This document shows, one piece after another, positions 23,883-33,933 of a stretch of 64,000 bases of DNA. The notes below the pieces were generated by a model, which was given only the letters and a program-made list of their open reading frames with translations, made no database searches and had not been told where the DNA came from. Positions within the stretch are counted from its first letter, which is position 1. Every line of letters starts with the position of its first letter. The stretch is from Tamarix chinensis (taxonomy: Eukaryota > Streptophyta > Magnoliopsida > Caryophyllales > Tamaricaceae): the NCBI GenBank assembly GCA_030549775.1, contig CM060180.1, positions 88,513,172 to 88,577,171 of the forward strand. Direction: 5' to 3'. The position numbers were made by a program, and so were the translations under genes.

Positions 23883-23987
23883 CGACGGTAATGCCCATGA
23901 GTTTACAGTTTTATCTTTTCATTTCTGCTAAAACCTTTTAATTAAATGAAATTTTTTTAGTAGTAAATTTGGGGGTGTTACAGAAGA

Positions 23988-24637
23988 TATTTTTGCAAAA
24001 AAGGGGAGGGCTACAATGAGGAAATGTGCATCAAGGAGAGGAGGTTTGGTGGGAGTTTCTGATGGGTTAAAAATGGTAGCAAACAAGAACAATGATGGGT
24101 TTTTTTCTTGCGTGAGGAAGCTTGGGAGAAGGAGGGAGTGTGTGAGCTGTTTGGGAGGGTTAACACATGAAACAAAATAGATAAAATGGAAAGGTTAAGA
24201 AGAGCATGGCTTGTAGGGAAATGAGGAGTAAAATAAGGAGAGCAAAACAAAGAAGAGGGAATCATGCATGGTAGGAGGGTGGCGTGATGGATAGTTGTAC
24301 TAGGGAGGAAGAGTAGGGTGATTTTAGTAAATTTAGTATAGGGTATGGATAAATTATTTAGGTAAATATTTAGGGTAAAATATCCGGATAAAAGTTATCC
24401 AGTTACTAGAATAGGTTTATTTGATGAAACGGATACTAGTTACGATTCCAACCTAGGTTTAACTTTTAATACGCACCCTCTAGCATATTTTAGCGTAATT
24501 AAATTTTATATCAATAATTTGTAATAATATTACATATATTAACAATATATTTAATATCAAATATCCTTAAATAATCATTACAACTAATATACATAATTAC
24601 CGGTAACAATTAGGGTTTCTAAAAATGAGGTATTACA
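23988..24637 (-). other. Right part of M3, no gene
   Basis: Purine-rich (24000-24330), then AT-rich U3 sequence of M3 up to its end. No coding signal beyond a low-complexity minus-strand frame. Confidence 0.6.
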
Positions 24638-24642
24638 AGGCC

Positions 24643-25324
24643 AACCATGGTGTGTAGGTCGACAATCAAGGAAGGAGAAGAGAAAGAAGAAGAACAAGAA
24701 AAGAAAAGGAGGGGCAGGCAGGCCGGGCGAGGGAGAAAGAAGGGGGAGTGAGCCGGCCAGCGTGTAAAGGAGAGGGGAGAAGGAAAAAAAGAGTGGGTTG
24801 ACCTAGCCGGGGGGAGGAAAGAAAAGAAGGGGGAAGACCGGGGTGGGGCTGATCATATGGGAGAGGAGATGGGCCAATAACCCAACGCAGGGAGGAGGAG
24901 AGGGGAAAGTAGGCCGGCGGCCTGAAGGGAAAAAGAAGGAAAAGAAGAAGAGGAAGAAAAAGAAGAAAAAGGAGAAATAGAAAGGAAAATGGAAAGTGGG
25001 GAGGAATAAAATAAAATTATTTTTTTAAATAATAGAATTTAATATTTTTGATAGATAAATTAATTTAATAATTTAATTTATTATAATTTAATATATTGGT
25101 TCAAAAGGTTAATTTTAGAAAAATATTGGTTTGAAAATTTATTTAAATAAAATGAGTACGATAAAATAACAAAATTTTTATTTTGATTTATTAAATATTC
25201 TTATCCATTTTTATATACTCAAGAATCTATAAAATAATTAACTTAAATAAAATTTAAAAGTTGATTTATTCCAAATAAAGGCTATTTATTAAATTATAGG
25301 TTTTAAAATTTTTTGGGGTATTAC
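24643..25324 (-). other. Right part (U3) of M2
   Basis: Continuation of M2 after M3: purine-rich to about 25010, then AT-rich, ending in TTTTGGGGTATTACA. No gene. Confidence 0.6.
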
Positions 25325-26410
25325 ACCTTGATTTTTAAAAATCTATTTTAAAAAATAAAATATCAATGCCGATTTATGAATTTTGACCTTTAATTTTATT
25401 TTAATTGGTTCATTTTATTTAAATCATGATTTATGATATTTTTGTTAAAGTTTTGATTCATTTTATGGTTTTATTAATAGTCTTGCATTTATGTTGATAT
25501 TTATTTAATTATTTATGGTTGCAGTTAACTCTAAAGAACTTTGTTCATGACTATGATTTTATTAATTTTATACGATTCAATTTTAGTTTAAATTATATTT
25601 ATGTTTTTATCACATTTTTATTTTAATATTATAAATTTATATACGTGTATAACTTTATTGTATGATTACGACATTATTTTATGTTATATTTCGTTAATAA
25701 AAATAAATTTATTTAAATTATAAAATCCCTTTAAAGAAGTAAAATTATTTGGTTAATTTTTAATTCATAAAAAATATGTAAGTGTCTAAATTTATTTGTT
25801 TTTACAAGGTTGGTAAAATCTTTAAAAAATTTATATTGAATTATTTTCCTTAACTTGTGTGCGTGTGTTTTTTTTAAATTTCTTTCTTCTTTGTTTTTTT
25901 TTTCAATTTGGTTTGCGAAAGACATTTTTAAAAATGCCTTAAATTATTATTAGTCACTTAAAATTTTATAATTTTTTTTCCGAATATTTACCTAACAATT
26001 TTTATTAAATCAATTTTAGATAAAACCGCCATTTATCATATTTTAGATATTTATATCTAAAATCCTTGATTAATAGTTGCCCCACCGCCTCTCCTTCTTC
26101 TTCTTCTCTTCTCTCTTTTCCCTGCCATTTTTTTCTATAGGGAACCCAAAACCTTAACTTTGACCTCCCGCTCCATTCTCTGCCTCTAATCATCATAAAA
26201 AAGCCATCACACTACTACCTCCCTTAGTCCTCCATTTGTTCCAGCTCGTCACAGCCACTACTAACGTAATGCTTCAACCAACAGAGTGTCAACAACAACG
26301 AGTTACACCAAGTAACCATCGATCAACAATAACCATTAAATTGCTATCATAATTCAGAAAAGGTCGAATTTGAGCCTACAAAATGTTGACTTTATCCTTG
26401 GTTCTATATG
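25325..26410 (+). repeat. Tandem AT-rich repeat, unit Y2
   Basis: Similar from end to end to the next unit: the landmark AAAATATCAATG occurs at about 25357 and about 1.1 kb later at about 26452. It contains a CT-rich block and ends with ..ACCATTAAATTGCTATCATA.. . No conserved ORF. Confidence 0.7.
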
Positions 26411-27740
26411 TAACATGCCATTCTAAAAAATATTTATTTTTTATTTTATATAAAATATCAATGTTGATTTCTAAGTTTTGATCTTTAATCTTACTTTAAT
26501 TAGTTCATTTCATTTAAATCATGATTCTTGATATAGTTGCTAAAGTTTTGATTCATTTTATGGTTTTATTTATGGTTTTCAAGTTATGCTAAAATTTATT
26601 TAATCATTTATAGTTGCGGATAACTCTAGATAAATTTGTTCATGACTATAATTTTATTAAATTTACTTGATCCAATTTTCATTTAAATAACATTTATATT
26701 TTTGTCGAGTGTTTTGATTTTAATATTATAAATATATTTTTGAGTATAACTTTGTCGTGTAATTATGATATTATTTTAGGGTTATATTTTATTAATAAAA
26801 ATAAAATATTTTAAATTATAAAATTCCTTTGAAGTAGTAAGATTATTTTAATAATTTTTTATCCATATAAAATATTTTTTCCTTTAAATTTAGTTATTGT
26901 TATGAGGTTAATAAGATCTTTGAAAATTTATATTAAAATATTTATTTCAAAATTTATTTTCTTCCATTTTTCCATTTTGATTTAAGGAAGAGATTTTCAA
27001 AAATGTGTTAAATTATTATTACTTTCTTAAAATTTTATTTCAAAAAATTATTTTTCAAAACTTAACCTAACATTTATTATTAAATAAATTTTGGATAAAA
27101 TTACCATTTATCATATTTTAGATATTTGTATTAAGAGAAAAAAACATTGACCAATAGTTCCCCATTTATTTTTCTCTTCTCTTTTCTTTAGCCATATCCT
27201 TTTTGAGAGGGACCCAAAACATTTGCTCTACCTCCCAGTCTCTTGCTCCCTTCTCTACAAGAGATCCCTTCGAACCACCACCACCACTACGGCTGTAAAC
27301 GAGCCGAGCCGAGCCGAGCCAAATACCCCTAGGCTTGGGTTCGGCTCGTTTAACTAAACAAGCTTAAAATTTTATTTGGGCTCGGCTCGTTTAACTAAAC
27401 GAACGAGCCGAACCGAGCCGAACTCACGAGCCAAAGCCAAAAAATGAATCAAGCCGGGCTTTTTCGAGCTCGAGCTCGGCTCGTTTAATAAACGAGTCGA
27501 GCCTTGAGGCTCATTTAATTAAATGAACAAGCCAAACCGAGCTTTTAACGAGCCGAGCCGAGCCGAATACCGAACTGGCTCAACTCATTTACAGCCCTAA
27601 CCACCACACTTTAGCTCCCTTCATCCTCCATTTTCTCTAGCTTGTTGCCGCCACTACTGATGCAAAGCAGTAGCTAGACAGAACAGCAACAACAACGAGT
27701 TGCACCGAGGATCAGCACCAGCGGCACACTAGTAGTAGCG
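26411..27740 (+). repeat. Tandem AT-rich repeat, unit Y3
   Basis: Begins TGTAACATGCC and follows Y2 directly. A MITE of about 308 bp (27290-27597) is inserted in its CT-rich part. After about 27740 the similarity to Y2 is lost. Confidence 0.65.
27290..27597. mobile_element. MITE with GGGCTGTAAA-type inverted ends (hAT-like?)
   Basis: Left end CGGCTGTAAACGAG, right end CTCATTTACAGCCC: inverted repeats with one or two mismatches. The interior is full of CGAGCCGAGC and CTCGTTTAACTAAAC motifs in both orientations. Ends of this type (GGGCTGTAAA) are common in plant non-autonomous hAT-like MITEs. The TSD cannot be read because the target is a CCA repeat, but Y1 shows the uninterrupted site (GAACCACCAC). 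Confidence 0.7.
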
Positions 27741-28897
27741 ATGTCCAGCTACTACGGGCCTAATCGACCTCCTGCGAACGATGCTTGACCTCCGGTGAAG
27801 CTTAGCCGCTCACTATCCACTCTATTCTAGCTTATTTATGTTGTTATGCTTTTCCCAAACTCTTCTTCTTATTTTGAATAAGCTAAATTGATTGTTGGAT
27901 TGAGTATACATTCATCGTTTGATTGATTTGGATGGATTAATTGTGTCTAATATACTTGATTTCTGAAATTTGAGATTTTTAAGCTATTTATGTCTGCATT
28001 ATTTGAATTTATCCGATTGAGCTATTTTTTATAAATTGATAGTGTAATACACTTTAAAATATATTTAATTTTATGTTGGAAGTGTCAAGTTGATAAATTT
28101 ATATTAAATTAATTTGAATTAAATTTTTAGGTCAAAACTCTTAGGGATTTAAAGTAGATTGATTCATGAGTTATTATATTTAAATAATTATACAATTTAT
28201 ATCATAATATGTTTAATTTCTTTTCTAATTCATCAATTTAAATATTTTAGTAAGATTTGGTTAGATTTTCATTTTGAGATCAAATACCTTAATTATGTAA
28301 AATTGGTCATTTTTTTATTTTGATCAATTGGTTATATAATATATTATAAAATAGGTCTAATTGTATTTTTAAACATTCAATTTAAATAAATTAATAAAAA
28401 TTAATCAAATTGCATTTATAGGCACATAACCCTAACTATTAAAATGAAATTATAAAATTGGTCATTTGTTTGGTTGTTTCTTCTAAAATTGATTTTTATG
28501 GAATGGTTTGAATTGAATTTAATTACATTCTAACACCTTCTATTTGTGTTAATTTATTTGAGTTGTTCGAATTTATATTTTGGGCTTTAAAACCTTAATT
28601 TCTAGGAATAGTTTTTAAAAATTGAACTATCTTTGATTCTTTTATTAGTTTTGATTTAAAATCAATTAAATTGTGTTTCTAGCATATTGTTTGGATCAAT
28701 TTTCTAAAATTGGTTGGTTTGATGTTTTGAATTGTACACCCTAATTGTTTAAATGGATTTTGATAAAGTTTACATATTTTCTATTATTCTATGTTTTGAT
28801 TAGTTTTTTTTATCCTAACTTAGTCCTGCAATTTTCAAAGGTGATCTAAGAAAGCGTTCAAGTAAATCTCGAAGCTAGGATTTTCCTTCTTCTTGTG
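27741..28897. other. AT-rich region, no gene recognised
   Basis: A short GC-richer start (to about 27830) is followed by T/A-rich intron-like sequence. No ORF or RNA gene. It is the left flank of element D and resumes at 54597. Confidence 0.4.
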
Positions 28898-28902
28898 CTA
28901 AG

Positions 28903-29295
28903 TGATGTTGGACAAATAAGATTAAGTAGATATTGATTAACTTCCCAAAATTATTTCAAATAACTCTTTAGTTTAGGATATATTTTTAGCTAAAAGTTTA
29001 GGTTAAACTTTAACCTATATGTAAATAGATTTAAGAAAAAAACACTAGAAATAGAAATTGTAGATCTAGTTTTTATCATTATATTCAAATTTAAATCACC
29101 TAAATTCAACTTTAGACATAAAAGTTATGGTCAAAATACCACTGGCTATCAAAACTATACGGAAATTAACTTTAAGCTCTAAATTAATTAAATATACAAG
29201 ATTATTATAAATTAAACATATAATTAAAATTAATATAAATAACCTCACATATTCTTTAAATACATACACAAAGCTTAAAGTAAAATGGTTCATCA
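28903..29295 (-). repeat. 3' LTR of D, internally deleted
   Basis: Begins TGATGTTGGACAAATA, matching the left border of the other LTR at 49770, then jumps to sequence matching 54190-54560 and ends GTTCATCA (compare ATTCATCA at 54591). About 1.5 kb is missing relative to the 5' LTR. Confidence 0.75.
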
Positions 29296-29706
29296 ACACC
29301 CAACACATATCATGGATATTGTCCTCAATGGATACTCAGTCCACACAAAGGAGAAAAAGGCAATTCAGTATAAGTGAAAGAATACAGAATGTACTTGAGA
29401 TGTGATAAAAATACTAGGGGGAAGTGTGTGTTTCTAGGCCAAAATGGCCCGTGTCATGAAACATGTCCCCACTCTATGCTACCTCACAAGTGCTCCATTC
29501 GTGTTACCTACCAACTTCAAAATTTGTATATCATTATACCCTGCATGCTATGCATTTGTGAATGAAAGGGAAAAAAAATCAAAATGCTTAGTAAATCAAA
29601 ACAAAATCCAAAGGAAAATTTAAACATAAATTGAATTAAACACACACTTGGATTACCTCCTAAGAAGTGCTTATTTATAGTCATTAGCTTGACTCTAGTC
29701 CCATTC
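29296..29706 (-). other. Post-pol region of D
   Basis: On minus it contains relatives of element A's post-pol landmarks: GTCAAGCTAATGACTATAAA and a CTTCTTAGGAGG block, and further down CATTGAGGACAAT. The purine stretch next to the LTR is GTGTTGGGTGT. No env-like ORF. Confidence 0.65.
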
Positions 29707-30556
29707 TGAAATATCCCAAAAATCCTAATTTAAGAATTATGACAGAATAATGATTTATTATGAAAATTAAGAAAATAAATTATTTTATTAAATAAAGAGG
29801 AAATTAATTGAGGAAAATAAATATAAATTAATAAATGAATTATTTAGAAAATATTGGACATTTTACTAATTAAAATGGAAGTTAAGGAAAATTTATCCAA
29901 AATAGCCTAAGTAATCTAAAAATAAATTTAATTATTATACTTAAAATAATTATAATTAAAATTAAATATATAACTTAAATACATAAATAAATAAAGACCA
30001 AATACCCAACCCAACCATTTTATCATTTTTCCTTTTTCCTTTTTCTCCTTTCTTTTCCTTTTTCTTTCTTCCTCCTTTACTTATCTTTCCTTCTTCCTCC
30101 CCCCGACTAGGCCGGCCTGCGCAGCCCAGACCCTTCTCCTCCCTTCTCCCTTTGCGCGGCCCAAGCCCGCATTGTCTTCCTTCCAGCGCCCAACGCTTGG
30201 CCGGCCACCCAATCCTTTTTTTCCCTTTCTTCCCTTGGACCAGTCGGTCCAGCCTGTCACACTCCTTCTTCCCCAACCCGACCTGCAACGCCGATTTGCA
30301 GCCTCCATTTCTGCCGGCAACCACCAGTCCAACACAACCATCCTCCCTTGCTCTTCCTGTCATTTTCTTTCCCTTTTTCGACCCCAACAAGCCCCATAGC
30401 TACCCTCCTCGCGTGCCCATCTCTTTCCTTTTTATCTCCCCTCCCCGACCTAACCTGCCATGGCAGGACTGCACCGCCTGCCACCGCCGGCCGGTGGTCC
30501 TGCCACACCTGCCCCGCTTGTCCTCTTCCCCTTAGTCATTCTCCCCCTCAATTATC

Positions 30557-30565
30557 CTATAAATA
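30557..30565 (+). promoter_or_regulatory. TATA box of T2 LTR
   Basis: CTATAAATA 850 nt into the LTR, then the CT-rich leader, as in T1. Confidence 0.6.
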
Positions 30566-30589
30566 CACTTCCAGGACAGCCGTAATCGG

Positions 30590-31170
30590 GCTCCCTTTTT
30601 CACAAGCCCAGAATTCCAGCTTTCGGCCGCCGCCCAAACAACCCCTTGTTCTGCCACCGTCGGTGATCGCCGCCACAAACACTGCCCACCAAAACCTTCC
30701 TCGCACCTCCCTCTACAAAACCGAACCACCATCATCCCCTACCTCACCTTGCACGTGCCGTCCTGACCGTGCAAAATCGCAAACCCGTGCAATCCACTCC
30801 AGCCCCTCGCCGCCCCTTGCGCTGCCTTCCGCCGCCAATCCTGCCACTACCAACACCTCCCCCACCCTCCAAAACACCCAGGGAACCTTCCCTTACCTTC
30901 CCATACCTTCATCTCTCACTGCCTCCCACTCCTTCTACTTCCTCCATCTTCCACCACCTTCCGCTGCCGCAAAAACCGTCATGCGCCGCCGCTCCCAGCT
31001 GCACCACCACCTTCATTCCACCCCTCTCCACCTGTTGCACCTTCCACCACCTCAAACACCCCTCCAGTTCCTCTCCTTTAGCATACATATTCATCTTCCA
31101 CCTCTCTTCTTCCTCCACCGCCGCCACGCGCCGCCGTCGATTCCACCACTAACCTTAGGTGGTGCTCCAA
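30590..31170 (+). other. Proline-rich leader of T2
   Basis: A long open frame (30348-31286) with Pro/Ser/His/Leu-rich composition covers it, and part of the frame resembles T1's. No domain. It ends at AACCTTAG/GTGG near 31161, matching the donor-like site in T1. Confidence 0.4.
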
Positions 31171-31189
31171 CTTCTATCATTAATAGTAT

Positions 31190-31398
31190 TATCCTTAATA
31201 TTACTATCATTATTATTCTTATTATTATTAGTGTTTTATTATCATTGTTATTATTATTATTATTATGTATCACCCTTATTACCTAACCTAATTTCAGAAA
31301 TATTTATAACTAGGGTATACTATTTAAAAGGCTACAACTTTAACATTAAAATAGTTATCCTTATCCTTATTATTATTATTATTATTATTATTACTTAA
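31190..31398. repeat. Triplet microsatellite of T2, left part
   Basis: TTA/TCA-type triplets at 31190-31275 and 31363-31396. Athila A is inserted at its right edge. Confidence 0.9.
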
Positions 31399-32775
31399 TG
31401 ATAAGTGTGACTTTTACATCTTATTCCTAAGGTTTATAAGAGTTTTTACCTTTAATTTCAGTCAGAATTCTCCCTTTTTGTTCTTGTTACTGCCTTTGTG
31501 TTGTGAAAATTGCAGGGTCTCAAGCAACAAAAATAATCATGAAGGATGAAGAACAAGAATAACCTTAAAGGGAGAAGAAAGGAGAAAAAAAGGAGCAAAG
31601 AGGAGCAAAAGTTAAAGTGGAAAAAGAAAGAATGCATATTTAAAGTATATGGGCCTGAAAGAAGTGAAATTTAGACCAATAAAAGGTCTGAATTTGGAGA
31701 AGCTTTCAACATCAAAGTTTTAGATATTTTTAATAGCTTTCCAACACATCCAAAATCAGCTTAATCGGAGTTAAGATGAAAAAGTTATAGTCAAAATACG
31801 AATTATGGTCAAAGCTGACACGGGAAGCCCATCGTTACGGAAACCCTAGCGATCCACGAGGCGGTAGTGTAAAAACTCTTATTCTAATAGCTCGAGGCAG
31901 CCTCCACTCCCTCTCTTTTCTCTCTTCTCTATCCTCTTCCCCAATTCATCAAGATCTCTCTTGTAAATTAGAGACGGAGATTCAAGAAGTTAATTTTTGC
32001 AAGAATTTGTGAACATCAAGGGTATTATCTAATGATATTTTCTTTATCTATGGAATCTCTTATTGTTTTTAATATTCTTGCTATGAATTTGATGGGCTAG
32101 ATCTTGTGCTAAGGTGAAGGGAAATTTTCCCCGATCCTAATGTGTTGAATTATTGCATCCTTTTTTATTCAATTCATAATGTATGTGTTGTGTTATTGAT
32201 TGATTGTCGAATTTTTGAACCACGGCCGAGTTCTGATTTTCGGTGTGGGATATACCGGTGAGATCGAGAGATAATCCAGTATTAGACCCAATAGCACAAC
32301 GGGAGATTAAATTGTAGGTCGAGAGACGATCGATTTGACCTCTTCAACAATAAAGGAGGAAACTTTATAGACTTTAATGCATTACATTCTATTAGACTCT
32401 AAGCTAGAGATAGTTAGGGCCATAGATATGTAATAGGGTGGTTGTGGCTTGAGAAAGCACAACACTTTCTATCCTTGTTGGCATGATTGATTATGATTGT
32501 TGAATTATTTTGTGATGTGATCTTCAATTACATGTGAGGATCGGGGGCGATGAACCGGAACCTTAGCTCTTCTATTTATTTGAGTGACTTGAGTGCTATT
32601 TTCCTTTCTTTTTAGCTTATTTAGTTATTTTAGCTTACAATTTATTATTTCATATCATCTCGTAGTTTAGACATAGTTATGTTCTATCATTGTCCTAGTG
32701 GTCATTCACCAATCCTTGTGGGATCGACCTTGACTACTACTCTGAACCCGTGCACTTGCGGGTAGGAACGTGTCA
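31399..32775 (+). repeat. 5' LTR of Athila A
   Basis: TGATAAGTGTGAC...GGAACGTGTCA, 1377 bp. At the position where B and C have TATAAAAA, A has TGTAAAAA (31868-31875). CT-rich leader follows. Confidence 0.95.
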
Positions 32776-32781
32776 AGTTTT

Positions 32782-32799
32782 TGGCGCCGTTGCCGGGGA
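32782..32799 (+). promoter_or_regulatory. PBS of Athila A (tRNA-Asp)
   Basis: TGGCGCCGTTGCCGGGGA, complementary to the 3' end expected of plant tRNA-Asp, the usual Athila primer. It starts 7 nt after the LTR. Confidence 0.9.
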
Positions 32800-32934
32800 T
32801 TGGCAGCGAGTGACATTAGGACTCAAAGAATTTATTGTGATCTAGACATTTTTTTTATCTTTTTACATTCTTTTTGTTGTGGTTGACTAATCTTGGGTGT
32901 AAGAGTTCTTGATTTAGTGCAGGTGCATTAGTGC

Positions 32935-33933
32935 ATGACCCGCGCTAGTGGAGGTGATCTAGTGCCACTTGATCTCGAGATTGAGAAGACCATCTCACAT
33001 TTACGCAGGTCACACACCACAAATATTGAAATGGAAACCAATACTCCACCCCATGATGGACAAATCCCACCACAAGAGCACATCTTACTCCAAGAACAAG
33101 CTCCTATCCAAGAGCAAGCTCCCATTCCTAGGTCACTTCGGGACTATGCTACACCAAGCCTTGATGGCTCAACCTCAAGCATACGAAGACCGGCCGTACA
33201 AGCTAATAATTTTGAGATCAAGCCTGCCATTATCCAGATGCTACAAACATCAGTTCAATTTGGAGGTAACCTTATTGAAGATCCCCACTCCCATATTGCT
33301 AACTTTGTAGAAATATGTGACACTTTTAAGCTAAATGGTGTTTCTAATGATGCAATTAGGCTTAGATTGTTCCCTTTTTCGTTACGTGATAAGGCTAAGA
33401 GTTGGTTACACTCATTAGCCCCAGGGTCTATTACTACTTGGGACGATTTGATGAAGTCTTTCCTTTCTAGATATTTTCCACCATCAAAAACTGCAAAATT
33501 ACGAAATGACATCACTACCTTTATGCAAAATGACCTTGAATCGCTTTATGATGCATGGGAAAGGTTTAAGGATTTGCTTAGGAAGTGTCCACATCATGGC
33601 TTGCCTATGTGGCTTCAAATGCAAACTTTTTATAATGGTATCTCTGCTACTAACCGTTCTATGATAGATGCAGCTGCAGGAGGTACCATTATGAACAAGA
33701 CTCTAGAGCAGGTTTATGAGTTCATTGAGGAGCTAGCTTCGAATTCCCATCAATGGCACTCCGAACGTGCCCCGATACAAAGGACTCCAGGAATTCACTC
33801 TTTAGATTCCATCACGGCATTAGAGGCTAAGATTGATTTGCTTGCTAAAAATTTGACAAAATTGGTAGTACTTCTTGTATGCAGGTACAAGCTAATGCAC
33901 CTATGTGTGAGTTATGTGCTGGATCACACTTAA
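32935..33933 (+). CDS. gag: Gag polyprotein of Athila A (5' part, frameshifted end)
   Basis: Structural protein of the virus-like particle. The ATG at 32935 opens a 332-codon frame. After a Gln/Pro-rich start, residues about 90-250 form the retrotransposon gag core ([20 protein letters not shown], then [20 protein letters not shown] and [20 protein letters not shown]). At 33847-33851 there are five A residues where copy B has six. The loss shifts the frame, so about the last 25 codons are foreign and the zinc knuckle lies in the next frame. Without this loss gag and pol would be one continuous frame of about 1,800 codons. B and C have the same start. The frame is shared with nearest relatives, so it was coding until recently. 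Confidence 0.92.
   Translation: MTRASGGDLVPLDLEIEKTISHLRRSHTTNIEMETNTPPHDGQIPPQEHILLQEQAPIQEQAPIPRSLRDYATPSLDGSTSSIRRPAVQANNFEIKPAIIQMLQTSVQFGGNLIEDPHSHIANFVEICDTFKLNGVSNDAIRLRLFPFSLRDKAKSWLHSLAPGSITTWDDLMKSFLSRYFPPSKTAKLRNDITTFMQNDLESLYDAWERFKDLLRKCPHHGLPMWLQMQTFYNGISATNRSMIDAAAGGTIMNKTLEQVYEFIEELASNSHQWHSERAPIQRTPGIHSLDSITALEAKIDLLAKNLTKLVVLLVCRYKLMHLCVSYVLDHT

Larger units (their letters stand above)
17435..23982 (+). mobile_element. Deleted chromovirus-type Ty3/gypsy element T1 (TSD GAAGA)
   Basis: GAAGA flanks it at 17430-17434 and 23983-23987. Order: a 95-nt left terminus that is an inverted U5 end, Met-tRNA PBS, gag and protease remnants, a deletion removing RT, RNase H and integrase, PPT, and a 4.6-kb 3' LTR. 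The gag knuckle, the DSGAT-type protease and the tail ATTCGGGGACGAA-like block before the PPT fit Tekay/Del chromoviruses. It is inserted in the purine-rich part of M3. Confidence 0.82.
19355..23982 (+). repeat. 3' LTR of T1 (4.6 kb)
   Basis: Starts TGAAATACCCCAAAATCC, ends TTGGGGGTGTTACA. Subregions in order: AT-rich U3; CT-rich promoter and leader (19640-20640); triplet microsatellite (20655-21620); 62-nt exon-like block (21828-21889); mixed region; palindromic-site array (22981-23265); U5 stem-loop (23837-23882). T2 has the same order of parts. Confidence 0.85.
11312..24637 (-). mobile_element. Solo LTR M3 (TSD AGGCC), interrupted by Athila B and T1
   Basis: Starts TGTAACATCCCCATTTTTAG and ends ATTTTTAGAAACCC-inverted, i.e. 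..AAATGAGGTATTACA, with AGGCC at 11307-11311 and 24638-24642. Without the nested elements it is about 3.1 kb. A family-type stem-loop lies 80 nt inside the left end. The segment 15985-16070 resumes similarity to M2 (CCTAAAGAG..TCAAGATCTTCTACTTTAA) after Athila B, confirming continuity. Purine-rich blocks occur at 17150-17430 and 24000-24330. No PBS, PPT or coding region belongs to it. Confidence 0.8.
6580..25324 (-). mobile_element. LTR M2 of the M/T family, interrupted by solo LTR M3
   Basis: Left end TGTCTAAGACCCC aligns with the inverted U5 ends of M4 and T2; right end TTTTGGGGTATTACA at 25310-25324 is the inverted U3 start. After removal of M3 (11312-24637 plus one AGGCC) the LTR is about 5.4 kb. 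It reads on the minus strand. Order in plus coordinates: U5 stem-loop, palindromic-site array, TTACC minisatellite (8500-9760), purine-rich leader, AT-rich U3. The flanks are parts of the Y repeat, so it sits in Y1/Y2. The flanking pentamers (CACTT, CCTTG) do not match, so an old TSD or a deletion is possible. No internal domain is present. Confidence 0.65.

Noticed and set aside
30348..31286. 312-codon proline-rich protein in T2
   Set aside because: Partly shared frame with T1, but no ATG is shared, composition is CT-driven and the frame runs into the microsatellite; kept only as a leader note.
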